DNA from: an uncultured Clostridia bacterium
GTDB lineage: Bacteria > Bacillota_A > Clostridia > Christensenellales > Aristaeellaceae
Direction: 5' to 3'
Assembly: GCA_945871545.1 (NCBI GenBank)
Contig: CAMBWJ010000131.1
Location: 1 to 5,905 of the forward strand
DNA: 5,905 bases
Shown: positions 1-4,890 of the stretch, in pieces
How positions within the stretch are numbered: position 1 is the stretch's first letter
How the letters are laid out: each line of letters begins with the position of its first letter
Program-made: the position numbers and the translations under genes
Notes under the pieces: model-generated
What the model was told of the DNA's origin: nothing
The model's database searches: none
The model's input: the letters and a program-made list of their open reading frames with translations, nothing else

Positions 1-19
1 CCCGTCCAGAATCTCGGAC

Positions 20-49
20 AAAGAAAAACCCTTGCGCAAGACGCAAGGG
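20..49 (-). terminator. Intrinsic terminator of the leftward transcript
   Basis: CCCTTGCG (29-36) pairs perfectly with CGCAAGGG (42-49) around a 5-base loop. On the minus strand the hairpin is followed at once by TTTTTCTTT (28-20). On the plus strand there is no T-run, so the direction is leftward. Confidence 0.75.
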
Positions 50-149
50 CGGTGTAAAAACAACCGATCCATTGCGCCTCGGCGAGCGACCAACCGGTCT
101 TACGCATTTCTGCACTCGCTGTCTATGGCACAGAGCCTTTCAAATCCAG
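20..149 (-). ncRNA. Leftward structured transcript: small RNA or attenuated leader, class not recognised
   Basis: This is the stretch between a perfect leftward promoter (183-155) and a leftward intrinsic terminator (49-20), giving a predicted RNA of about 130 nt. Read on the minus strand it can form a three-way junction. The closing stem is GCGAG with CTCGC, enclosing GCA-GAAA-TGC and GACC-GGTT-GGTC hairpins. A GCGCAA segment just after the junction could pair with the 5' arm of the terminator (TTGCG), so an attenuation switch is conceivable. I compared it from memory with SRP RNA, 6S RNA, tmRNA, RNase P, T-box and the common riboswitch motifs and saw no match. It could be a free small RNA or the 5' leader of a gene beyond the left edge. 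No credible protein start with a Shine-Dalgarno site is seen inside it. Confidence 0.5.
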
Positions 150-154
150 CGATC

Positions 155-183
155 ATTATAGCAGAATCCACCCTCCCTGTCAA
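155..183 (-). promoter_or_regulatory. Consensus housekeeping-sigma promoter, firing leftward
   Basis: On the minus strand, TTGACA (183-178) and TATAAT (160-155) are separated by exactly 17 bases, a perfect match to the sigma-A/sigma-70 consensus in both hexamers. Transcription should start near 150-147 and run left. The downstream segment folds and ends in an intrinsic terminator, so the promoter is unlikely to be a chance match. It lies back to back with the tig promoter. Confidence 0.8.
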
Positions 184-336
184 GGGCGCGCACAGGCCGC
201 AGCTACATTTAACCTTCGGCCCACTATTGCGCTGCCGCAGGGCTTTTCAGCGACTTTCCCCGACCGCCCGGAATCAAACTTCACCGAATATTAACGCAGT
301 TTCCGATTCATTCCCCTTCTATTTTACACGCGCTTG
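184..336. other. Spacer between back-to-back promoters, no feature recognised
   Basis: I see no supported gene, RNA or operator in this stretch between the leftward promoter and the tig promoter. A plus-strand reading frame crosses the region (32-451), but it has no ribosome binding site, has unlikely composition and runs through the tig promoter and start. The heat-shock elements CIRCE (HrcA) and CtsR heptad repeats are not visible. Confidence 0.5.
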
Positions 337-365
337 TTGCAAAATGGAAAAACATGTGCTAAACT
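337..365 (+). promoter_or_regulatory. tig promoter (extended -10)
   Basis: TTGCAA (337-342) and TAAACT (360-365) are 17 bases apart, with a TG one base before the -10 hexamer (357-358), giving an extended -10 element. Transcription would start near 372, about 45 bases before the tig start codon, leaving room for the Shine-Dalgarno site AGGAGG (402-407). The -35 and -10 each match four or five of six consensus bases. Confidence 0.6.
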
Positions 366-416
366 GCAAAAGATTGAAACTGTCAAACTGTTTATCAATG
401 CAGGAGGAGAATTCCA

Positions 417-1700
417 ATGACCAGCACTTTCGAAAAACTGTCTTCCAATAAGGTCAAGCTGAACTTTACCGTCGAGCCCGAGAAGTTTGAAGAGGGCGTC
501 AAGAAGGCCTATCAGAAGATGGTCAAGAAGATCAATATTCCCGGCTTCCGCAGAGGCAAGGCTCCGATGAAGGTCATCGAGGCCCACTACGGCGAGAGCG
601 TTTTCTATGAGGATGCCTTTGACGCGATCTTCCCCGAGATCTATCAGGCTGCCCTGACCGAGCACAATGTGGATGTCGTGGATCGTCCCGAGCTGGATGT
701 CGAGCAGATCGGCCGCGGCAAGGAGCTGAAGTTCTCCGTCGAGGTGTTCGTGCGCCCCGACGTGACCCTGGGCGAATACAAGAACCTGGGCATCGTCAAG
801 ACCGTTGACGAGGTCACCGAGGACGACGTGAAGGCCGAGATCGAGCGTGCCCGCGACCGCGCCTCCCGCTGGATCGAGGTCACCGACCGCGCCGCCAAGC
901 TGGACGACCAGGTCAACATCAACTACGCCGGCTTCCTGGGCGAGGAGCAGTTCCAGGGCGGCACCGCCGAGAACCACGACCTGATCCTGGGCTCCGGTTC
1001 CTTCATCCCCGGCTTCGAGGATCAGCTGGTGGGCGCTGAGATCGGCGCGGACGTGGACGTCAACGTCACCTTCCCCGAGCAGTACCACTCCGAGGAGCTG
1101 GCCGGCAAGGCCGTGGTGTTCCACGTGCACGTCAACAGCATCCGCGAGAAGGAGATGCCCGAGCTGGACGAGGACTTTGTGAAGGAGGTCTCCGAGACCG
1201 CCAACACCGTGGACGAGTACAAGGCCGAGATCCGCGAGCGTCTGGAGAGCCAGGCCGAGAACCGCGCCGAGACTGCCTTTGAGAACGAAGTGATCGAGAA
1301 GGTCGTGGAGAACGCCGAGGTGGACATCCCCGCGGCCATGATCGAGGATCAGATCGACAACATGCTGCGCGACATGGAGATGCGCATGATGTATCAGGGC
1401 ATGAAGCTGGACGACTACTTCAAGTACACCGGCCAGACCCGCGAGCAGGTGCGCGAGATGTACAAGGCGCCCGCTGAGGAGCGCGTCAAGACCCAGCTGG
1501 TCGTGGCAGCGGTCATGAAGGCCGAGGAGATCAAGGCCGACGAAGCGGAGATCGACGTTGAAATCGGTAAGTACGCCGAGCAGAACAAGAAGTCCCTGGA
1601 CGAGTTCAAGGCCATGCTGAGCGATGGCGACAAGGAGTACTTCTCCGAGATCGCCTCCCTGCAGAAGACCATCGCCTTCCTGAAGGATCACGCGGAATAA
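417..1700 (+). CDS. tig: Trigger factor, ribosome-associated chaperone and peptidyl-prolyl isomerase
   Basis: Trigger factor docks at the ribosome exit tunnel, shields nascent chains in the cytoplasm and carries a proline cis-trans isomerase domain. The 427-residue product is close to the usual family length of about 430. The N-terminal ribosome-binding domain has the signature GFRRGKAP at residues 43-50. The FKBP-like domain spans about 155-245, with the block LGSGSFIPGFE at 191-201. The C-terminal chaperone arms run from about 250 to the end and are rich in charged helices. The ATG at 417 sits 9 bases after a perfect AGGAGG (402-407), so the start is secure. Codon choice is strongly biased (GAG, AAG, CTG, GTC), as expected for an abundant protein. 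The gene has its own promoter and terminator upstream of the clpP-clpX pair, the common Clostridia arrangement. Nothing is truncated or unusual. Confidence 0.98.
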   Translation: MTSTFEKLSSNKVKLNFTVEPEKFEEGVKKAYQKMVKKINIPGFRRGKAPMKVIEAHYGESVFYEDAFDAIFPEIYQAALTEHNVDVVDRPELDVEQIGRGKELKFSVEVFVRPDVTLGEYKNLGIVKTVDEVTEDDVKAEIERARDRASRWIEVTDRAAKLDDQVNINYAGFLGEEQFQGGTAENHDLILGSGSFIPGFEDQLVGAEIGADVDVNVTFPEQYHSEELAGKAVVFHVHVNSIREKEMPELDEDFVKEVSETANTVDEYKAEIRERLESQAENRAETAFENEVIEKVVENAEVDIPAAMIEDQIDNMLRDMEMRMMYQGMKLDDYFKYTGQTREQVREMYKAPAEERVKTQLVVAAVMKAEEIKADEAEIDVEIGKYAEQNKKSLDEFKAMLSDGDKEYFSEIASLQKTIAFLKDHAE

Positions 1701-1714
1701 GCATCACCACGCAG

Positions 1715-1749
1715 GGTTCAAGAGAAAACCGCAAGGGCGCGCTTGAACC
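1715..1749 (+). repeat. Inverted repeat just after tig
   Basis: GGTTCAAG (1715-1722) is perfectly repeated in inverted form as CTTGAACC (1742-1749) around a 19-base loop. No T-run follows, so on its own it is not an intrinsic terminator. It may protect the 3' end of tig mRNA or assist the terminator 30 bases further on. Confidence 0.45.
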
Positions 1750-1776
1750 GGCGCAACTGAATGAAGCCATCTGAGG

Positions 1777-1823
1777 CCCGCAGCTGCATTTTCATAGACC
1801 TTGCGCTGCGGGTTTCTCATATT
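1777..1823 (+). terminator. tig intrinsic terminator
   Basis: CCCGCAGC (1777-1784) pairs with GCTGCGGG (1805-1812). After a single bulged T, GCA (1786-1788) also pairs with TGC (1802-1804). The 13-base loop closes an 11-base-pair stem. It is followed by the interrupted T-rich tail TTTCTCATATT (1813-1823). This should largely separate tig from clpP transcription, though the imperfect tail leaves room for read-through. Confidence 0.65.
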
Positions 1824-1848
1824 CAGCGCCCGATGTGACATATATAGT
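1820..1848 (+). promoter_or_regulatory. Possible clpP promoter, AT-rich core with a TGAC/GTCA inverted repeat
   Basis: TATAGT (1843-1848) or the overlapping TATATA (1841-1846) is the only good -10 candidate in the GC-rich gap, and it follows the tig terminator directly. The matching -35 region near 1820-1825 is poor. TGAC (1836-1839) and GTCA (1847-1850) form an inverted repeat across the -10, which could be an operator or chance. It does not match the CtsR heptad repeat or CIRCE. A start near 1855 would give a leader of about 130 bases. Confidence 0.3.
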
Positions 1849-1861
1849 CATGACGCGCCGG

Positions 1862-1956
1862 GCGCGAGGTCCCCGCGCGAACCGCCGCCCCGGGAAAGGG
1901 GCCGGCGCTCTCCGGGCGGAATTCATCCACGCCGGAGCGGCAAGCGCCGCTTCCGG
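1862..1956 (+). promoter_or_regulatory. Structured clpP leader: three consecutive GC-rich hairpins
   Basis: Three stems follow one another before the clpP ribosome binding site. The first is GCGCG/CGCGC (1862-1866 with 1874-1878). The second is CGCCG plus CCCC (1883-1891) with GGGG plus CGGCG (1898-1907), having a 6-base GGGAAA loop and one bulge. The third is CCGGAGCGGC (1932-1941) with GCCGC and TCCGG (1946-1956), having a 4-base loop and one bulge. The last ends 14 bases before the Shine-Dalgarno site, leaving that site single-stranded. No known riboswitch or thermosensor class is recognised; post-transcriptional control of clpP is inference. Confidence 0.45.
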
Positions 1957-1970
1957 TGAAATCAATTTAC

Positions 1971-1976
1971 GGGAGG
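1971..1976 (+). promoter_or_regulatory. clpP ribosome binding site
   Basis: GGGAGG lies 7 bases before ATG 1984 and only 1 base before an in-frame GTG at 1978. That spacing excludes the GTG and fixes the start at 1984. Confidence 0.85.
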
Positions 1977-1983
1977 TGTGCCT

Positions 1984-2568
1984 ATGTTTACGGTACCCTA
2001 TGTCATCGAACAGACCAACCGCGGCGAGCGCAGCTACGACATCTACTCCCGCCTGTTGAAGGACCGCATCATCTTCCTCGGCGGCGAGATCGATGACGAC
2101 GTCGCCAATGTTGTGGTTGCCCAGATGCTCTTCCTGGAAATGGAGGATCCGGACGCCGACATCATGCTCTACATCAACAGCCCGGGCGGCTCGGTATCCG
2201 CCGGCATGGCCATCTACGACACCATGCGCTACCTCAAGTGCGAGGTCGCCACGGTCTGCATCGGCCTTGCCGCGTCCATGGGCGCGTTCCTGCTGGCGGC
2301 GGGTGCGAAGGGCAAGCGCCGCGCGCTGCCCCACGCCGAGATCATGATCCACCAGCCCCTCGGCGGCGCGAAGGGTCAGGCCACCGACATCCAGATTCAG
2401 GCGGAACAGATCCTGAAGATCAAGAAGACCATGAACGAGCTGCTGGCCCAGAACACCGGCAAGCCCCTCAAGACCATCGAAAAGGACGTGGAGCGCGATC
2501 ACTACCGCAGCGCCGACGAAGCGCTCTCTTACGGCCTGATCGACGAAATCATTGCTCCGAGGAGATAA
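1984..2568 (+). CDS. clpP: ATP-dependent Clp protease, proteolytic subunit ClpP
   Basis: ClpP is a serine peptidase that forms a double-ring chamber in the cytoplasm and degrades polypeptides threaded in by a AAA+ unfoldase, here most likely ClpX. The product has 194 residues, the normal length. The catalytic triad is intact at the classic positions: Ser98 in GLAASMGAF, His123 in [10 protein letters not shown] and Asp172 in ERDHYRS. The oxyanion-forming glycines ([11 protein letters not shown], about 65-74) and the C-terminal EALSYGLID motif are also present. The N-terminus ([11 protein letters not shown]) matches the processed axial-loop region of Bacillota ClpP with little or no propeptide. 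ATG 1984 is preferred over GTG 1978, which is too close to the ribosome binding site. clpX follows after 7 bases, so the two are surely co-transcribed. This is an ordinary, complete member of the family. Confidence 0.98.
   Translation: MFTVPYVIEQTNRGERSYDIYSRLLKDRIIFLGGEIDDDVANVVVAQMLFLEMEDPDADIMLYINSPGGSVSAGMAIYDTMRYLKCEVATVCIGLAASMGAFLLAAGAKGKRRALPHAEIMIHQPLGGAKGQATDIQIQAEQILKIKKTMNELLAQNTGKPLKTIEKDVERDHYRSADEALSYGLIDEIIAPRR
2560..2565 (+). promoter_or_regulatory. clpX ribosome binding site inside the end of clpP
   Basis: AGGAGA overlaps the last two arginine codons of clpP and lies 10 bases before the clpX ATG at 2576. The overlap suggests that ribosomes finishing clpP help start clpX, which would keep the two subunits in proportion. 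Confidence 0.7.
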
Positions 2569-2575
2569 AACATCC

Positions 2576-3865
2576 ATGGCAAATCGAGATGACTTCAACA
2601 ACGGCGGAACGATCCGCTGCTCCTTCTGCGGCAAGACGCAGGATCAGGTGCGCAGGCTGGTGGCCGGGCCCAACGCCTACATCTGCAACGAGTGCATCCT
2701 GCTCTGCCAGGAGATCGTGTCCGACGACGTGGACAGCGTGAACGCCTCCGGCGAGATCGAGATCAAGACCCCCCAGGAGATCAAGGAGGTGCTCGATCAG
2801 TACGTGGTTGGCCAGGAGGCCGCCAAGAAGGCGCTGTCCGTCGCCGTGTACAACCACTACAAGCGCATCCGCTTCATGGGCAACAAGAAGAACGATGTGG
2901 AGCTGCAGAAGTCCAACATCGTGATGCTCGGCCCCACCGGCTGCGGCAAGACCTATCTGGCCCAGACGCTGGCCAAGATCCTCAACGTGCCCTTCGCCAT
3001 CGGCGACGCCACCAGCCTGACCGAGGCCGGCTACGTGGGCGAGGACGTGGAGAACATCCTGCTGCGGCTGATCCAGAACGCGGATTACGACATCGAGCTG
3101 GCTCAGCGCGGCATCATCTACATCGATGAGATCGACAAGATCGCCCGCAAGAGCGAGAACCCCTCCATCACCCGCGACGTGAGCGGCGAGGGCGTGCAGC
3201 AGGCGCTGCTGAAAATCCTGGAGGGCACCATCGCTTCGGTTCCCCCGCAGGGCGGCCGCAAGCACCCCCACCAGGAGTTCATCCAGATCGACACCACCAA
3301 CATCCTCTTCATCTGCGGCGGCGCCTTCGGCGGCATCGAGAAGATCGTCGAGAACCGCATCGGCAAGAAGACCATGGGCTTCGGCGCGGAGCTGCACTCC
3401 AAGACCGAGCGCGCCGGCGAGGAGATCATGTCCCAGGTGCGCCCGGAGGATCTGCTGAAGTTCGGCCTGATCCCCGAGTTCGTGGGCAGACTTCCGGTGC
3501 TGGTGACGCTGAACCAGCTGGACGAGACCGCGCTGGTGAAGATTCTCACCGAGCCGAAGAACGCGCTGGTGCGCCAGTACGCAAAGCTGCTGAGCTTCGA
3601 CAACGTGGAGCTGGAGTTCACCCCCGACGCGCTCAAGACCATCGCCCGCCTGGCGCTGGAGCGCAAGAGCGGTGCACGCGGCCTGCGCGCGATCATCGAG
3701 GGCGTGATGACCGACACCATGTTCGACCTGCCCAGCATCGAGGGCGTGAGCAAGTGCATCATCACCGAAGCCGCCGTGCTGGGCAAGGAAAAGCCCCAGC
3801 TGGTGCGCACGCCCCTGGAGCTGCCCCAGGCCGGAGAGGCCAAGGCCCAGATCGAGGGCGCATAA
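2576..3865 (+). CDS. clpX: ATP-dependent Clp protease, unfoldase subunit ClpX
   Basis: ClpX is a hexameric AAA+ unfoldase that recognises tagged or adaptor-bound proteins, unfolds them and translocates them into ClpP. The product has 429 residues, typical length. Domains in order: N-terminal zinc-binding domain with C15, C18, C37 and C40 (CX2C-X18-CX2C); Walker A GPTGCGKT (119-126); pore loop GYVG (152-155); Walker B IIYIDE (180-185); RKH loop (228-230); the ClpP-docking tripeptide as MGF (267-269, IGF in E. coli); arginine finger R305 in EFVGR; sensor-2 motif GARGLR (366-371). All key residues are present. ATG 2576 is the start because its Shine-Dalgarno site is well spaced; an in-frame ATG at 2552 lies inside clpP and would add eight unrelated residues. 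No lon gene follows, unlike in many Clostridia; a strong terminator closes the unit. Confidence 0.98.
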   Translation: MANRDDFNNGGTIRCSFCGKTQDQVRRLVAGPNAYICNECILLCQEIVSDDVDSVNASGEIEIKTPQEIKEVLDQYVVGQEAAKKALSVAVYNHYKRIRFMGNKKNDVELQKSNIVMLGPTGCGKTYLAQTLAKILNVPFAIGDATSLTEAGYVGEDVENILLRLIQNADYDIELAQRGIIYIDEIDKIARKSENPSITRDVSGEGVQQALLKILEGTIASVPPQGGRKHPHQEFIQIDTTNILFICGGAFGGIEKIVENRIGKKTMGFGAELHSKTERAGEEIMSQVRPEDLLKFGLIPEFVGRLPVLVTLNQLDETALVKILTEPKNALVRQYAKLLSFDNVELEFTPDALKTIARLALERKSGARGLRAIIEGVMTDTMFDLPSIEGVSKCIITEAAVLGKEKPQLVRTPLELPQAGEAKAQIEGA

Positions 3866-3870
3866 ATATT

Positions 3871-3906
3871 GTGGCGGGGGAGCATCTCCCCCGCCACTGT
3901 TCATTT
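3871..3906 (+). terminator. clpP-clpX terminator
   Basis: GTGGCGGGGGA (3871-3881) pairs perfectly with TCCCCCGCCAC (3887-3897), an 11-base-pair stem with a 5-base loop, starting 5 bases after the clpX stop codon. The tail TGTTCATTT (3898-3906) is moderately T-rich. On the opposite strand the hairpin is followed by AATATTTAT, so it may also stop transcription of the convergent minus-strand gene. Confidence 0.85.
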
Positions 3907-3940
3907 CCGGGACGGCGCGCTGTCGATCATGTTGCAATCC

Positions 3941-3986
3941 GCATGCGCATATCTGATCCCCCTTTAAGCGCGGATCGGGCGCATGC
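3941..3986 (-). repeat. Nested inverted repeat at the 3' end of the secreted-protein gene
   Basis: GCATGCGC (3941-3948) pairs with GCGCATGC (3979-3986), and inside it GATCC (3955-3959) pairs with GGATC (3972-3976). The element ends 8 bases from the stop codon of the minus-strand gene. No T-run follows on that strand, so it is a weak terminator candidate and may instead stabilise the 3' end of the mRNA. Confidence 0.45.
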
Positions 3987-3994
3987 CCCGCTGC

Positions 3995-4582
3995 CTATTC
4001 CGCAAGCAGGCTGATTCCGGCAAGAATGCTGTCCATCTCTTCGGGAATGTATTCATCCAGATCATACTCCATGTATTCGGCAAAGCCGTCCGTTACGATC
4101 AGCGAAACACACATAATGTCGCTGCCGTGCACCAGGAATGTCATGCCCAGTCCATAGCCCGTTGACCTCTGCACAAAGCTTAGGGTGGAGATTCCCGCAG
4201 CGGTTGTCGCAGTCACGCAGTCCGAAGCCGAGTATTTCTGGCTCAGCATCTGTATGATCGCATTTGTCACCGTCTCAACGCCGTACTTCTCGATATACTC
4301 CTCGGCTCCCAGGCTATCAGCAGACACTCTCGTAAACATGATCGTCTCGCCGCCAGTGCTCAACACGATCTCATCCTCTGTTTGCGTGTCGATGCTGTAG
4401 GAACCCTTCACATCAATCGCATATCCGCCCAGTTCAAAGCCCGGGTTGCTCTCATATCCAAGAAGCGCATTCAACTGCTCCTGCAGATCCTTGATGCTGT
4501 CATAATCCAACGAATCCGCAAAGCCGGACACAGGCAGCGTCACCAGTGCAATCAGAAGCAGGATCAAAGCCAATTTCCGCAA
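3995..4582 (-). CDS. Small acidic secreted protein of unknown function
   Basis: I do not recognise the family. From a TTG start (4582-4580) the product has 195 residues. It opens with a classic signal peptide: MRK, then a hydrophobic stretch LALILLLIALVTLPVSG, with likely signal-peptidase-I cleavage after SGFA (residue 22). There is no lipobox cysteine. The mature 173 residues carry about 30 acidic and 6 basic side chains, two cysteines (C122, C158), and no further membrane segment. The TTG start is preferred because GGAGG (4597-4593) precedes it by 10 bases. An upstream in-frame ATG (4609) would add nine residues containing that ribosome binding site, lacks its own, and lies only about 12 bases from the predicted transcript start. 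The gene is less GC-rich than its neighbours, stands alone, and converges on clpX. Secretion is well supported; any role outside the cell is unknown. Confidence 0.8.
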   Translation of the reverse strand: MRKLALILLLIALVTLPVSGFADSLDYDSIKDLQEQLNALLGYESNPGFELGGYAIDVKGSYSIDTQTEDEIVLSTGGETIMFTRVSADSLGAEEYIEKYGVETVTNAIIQMLSQKYSASDCVTATTAAGISTLSFVQRSTGYGLGMTFLVHGSDIMCVSLIVTDGFAEYMEYDLDEYIPEEMDSILAGISLLAE

Positions 4583-4592
4583 AACAATACCC

Positions 4593-4597
4593 CCTCC
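4593..4597 (-). promoter_or_regulatory. Ribosome binding site that decides the TTG start
   Basis: GGAGG on the minus strand (4597-4593, within GGAGGGGG) lies 10 bases before TTG 4582. It falls inside the reading frame if the upstream ATG at 4609 is used, so it argues for the shorter protein with a standard signal peptide. Confidence 0.6.
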
Positions 4598-4627
4598 ACG
4601 ATCTCTCATGACATAATCTTATCTCAA

Positions 4628-4656
4628 ATTATACAATATTTCGCTACTCATGTCAA
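4628..4656 (-). promoter_or_regulatory. Consensus housekeeping-sigma promoter of the secreted-protein gene
   Basis: On the minus strand TTGACA (4656-4651) and TATAAT (4633-4628) are 17 bases apart, a perfect consensus. Transcription would begin near 4621, giving a leader of about 39 bases to the TTG start. The flanks are AT-rich, and a further TTGACT with a TATAAA-like stretch lies just upstream (about 4688-4665), possibly a weaker second promoter or an UP-like region. Confidence 0.8.
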
Positions 4657-4696
4657 CGATTCATTATTTATACGATAATTTTAAGTCAACCGCATT

Positions 4697-4753
4697 CGGC
4701 TGTGGATTGCACGGGGGCGCGCTGCATCCGTAGCCGGATTCGCAGCACAGCCG
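4697..4753. repeat. Long inverted repeat with an inner hairpin
   Basis: CGGCTGTG (4697-4704) is perfectly matched by CACAGCCG (4746-4753). Inside, ATCCG and CGGAT form a second hairpin around a TAGC loop (within about 4726-4739). The arrangement can fold on either strand. A short CCTGT/ACAGG pair follows (4771-4775 with 4789-4793). No known RNA class is recognised and no good promoter for a transcript of its own is seen. Confidence 0.4.
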
Positions 4754-4810
4754 GGAACCAGTTCTTCCAGCCTGTACAAACCGCGAACACAGGGCGCCGA
4801 AATGAAGCAC

Positions 4811-4842
4811 GCCCCATCGCTTCAACGCAATGGGGCTTCTTT
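4811..4842. terminator. Hairpin terminator candidate in the gap after the ABC exporter gene
   Basis: GCCCCAT (4811-4817) pairs with ATGGGGC (4830-4836) around a 12-base loop. On the plus strand it is followed by TTCTTT (4837-4842); on the minus strand by the weaker GTGCTTCATTT. It may act in both directions. On the minus strand it would serve as the second stem ending the ABC exporter transcript. Confidence 0.5.
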
Positions 4843-4850
4843 GACAGTCT

Positions 4851-4890
4851 GCGGCGTGAAGCACATGCTCCACGCCGCCCTTCATTTTTC
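4851..4890. terminator. Strong hairpin directly after the ABC exporter stop codon
   Basis: GCGGCGTG (4851-4858) pairs with CACGCCGC (4871-4878); after one mismatch, AGC pairs with GCT around an ACAT loop. It lies 10 bases beyond the minus-strand stop codon, where a terminator is expected. The T-rich tail (CCTTCATTTTT, 4879-4889) is on the plus-strand side, so as an intrinsic terminator it points rightward. On the minus strand it may act as a 3' stabilising stem. Confidence 0.5.

Noticed and set aside
1..107. Minus-strand frame from ATG 107 running off the left edge, as a possible leader peptide or gene start
   Set aside because: No ribosome binding site before the ATG, and the frame reads through the terminator hairpin; two tryptophans are too few to argue for a leader peptide.
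111..120. GCACTC resembling half of a CIRCE heat-shock element
   Set aside because: The inverted partner at the required 9-base distance is absent.
32..451. 139-codon plus-strand frame upstream of tig
   Set aside because: No Shine-Dalgarno site, Arg/Ser/Asn-rich odd composition, and it overlaps the tig promoter, leader and start.
324..1691. 455-codon open frame antisense to the whole of tig
   Set aside because: It mirrors tig codon by codon. G/C-ending codons leave few stops in the opposite strand, the predicted protein is a low-complexity Leu/Val/Asp/His/Gly mix, and no ribosome binding site supports it.
181..1742. Shared 11-base string CAAGGGCGCGC at 181-191 and 1732-1742
   Set aside because: Matches of this length are expected by chance in about 6 kb of GC-rich sequence; the flanks do not match.
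1792..2634. 280-codon open frame antisense to clpP
   Set aside because: A shadow of clpP that also crosses the GC-rich leader; no domain and no start signal.
2549..3937. 462-codon open frame antisense to clpX
   Set aside because: Same shadow effect: low-complexity Leu/Gly/His/Ala-rich product, covering the clpX terminator, with no recognisable domain.
4664..4885. 73-codon minus-strand frame after the ABC exporter gene
   Set aside because: No ribosome binding site, it covers the hairpins, and the Cys/Arg-rich product looks like random translation.
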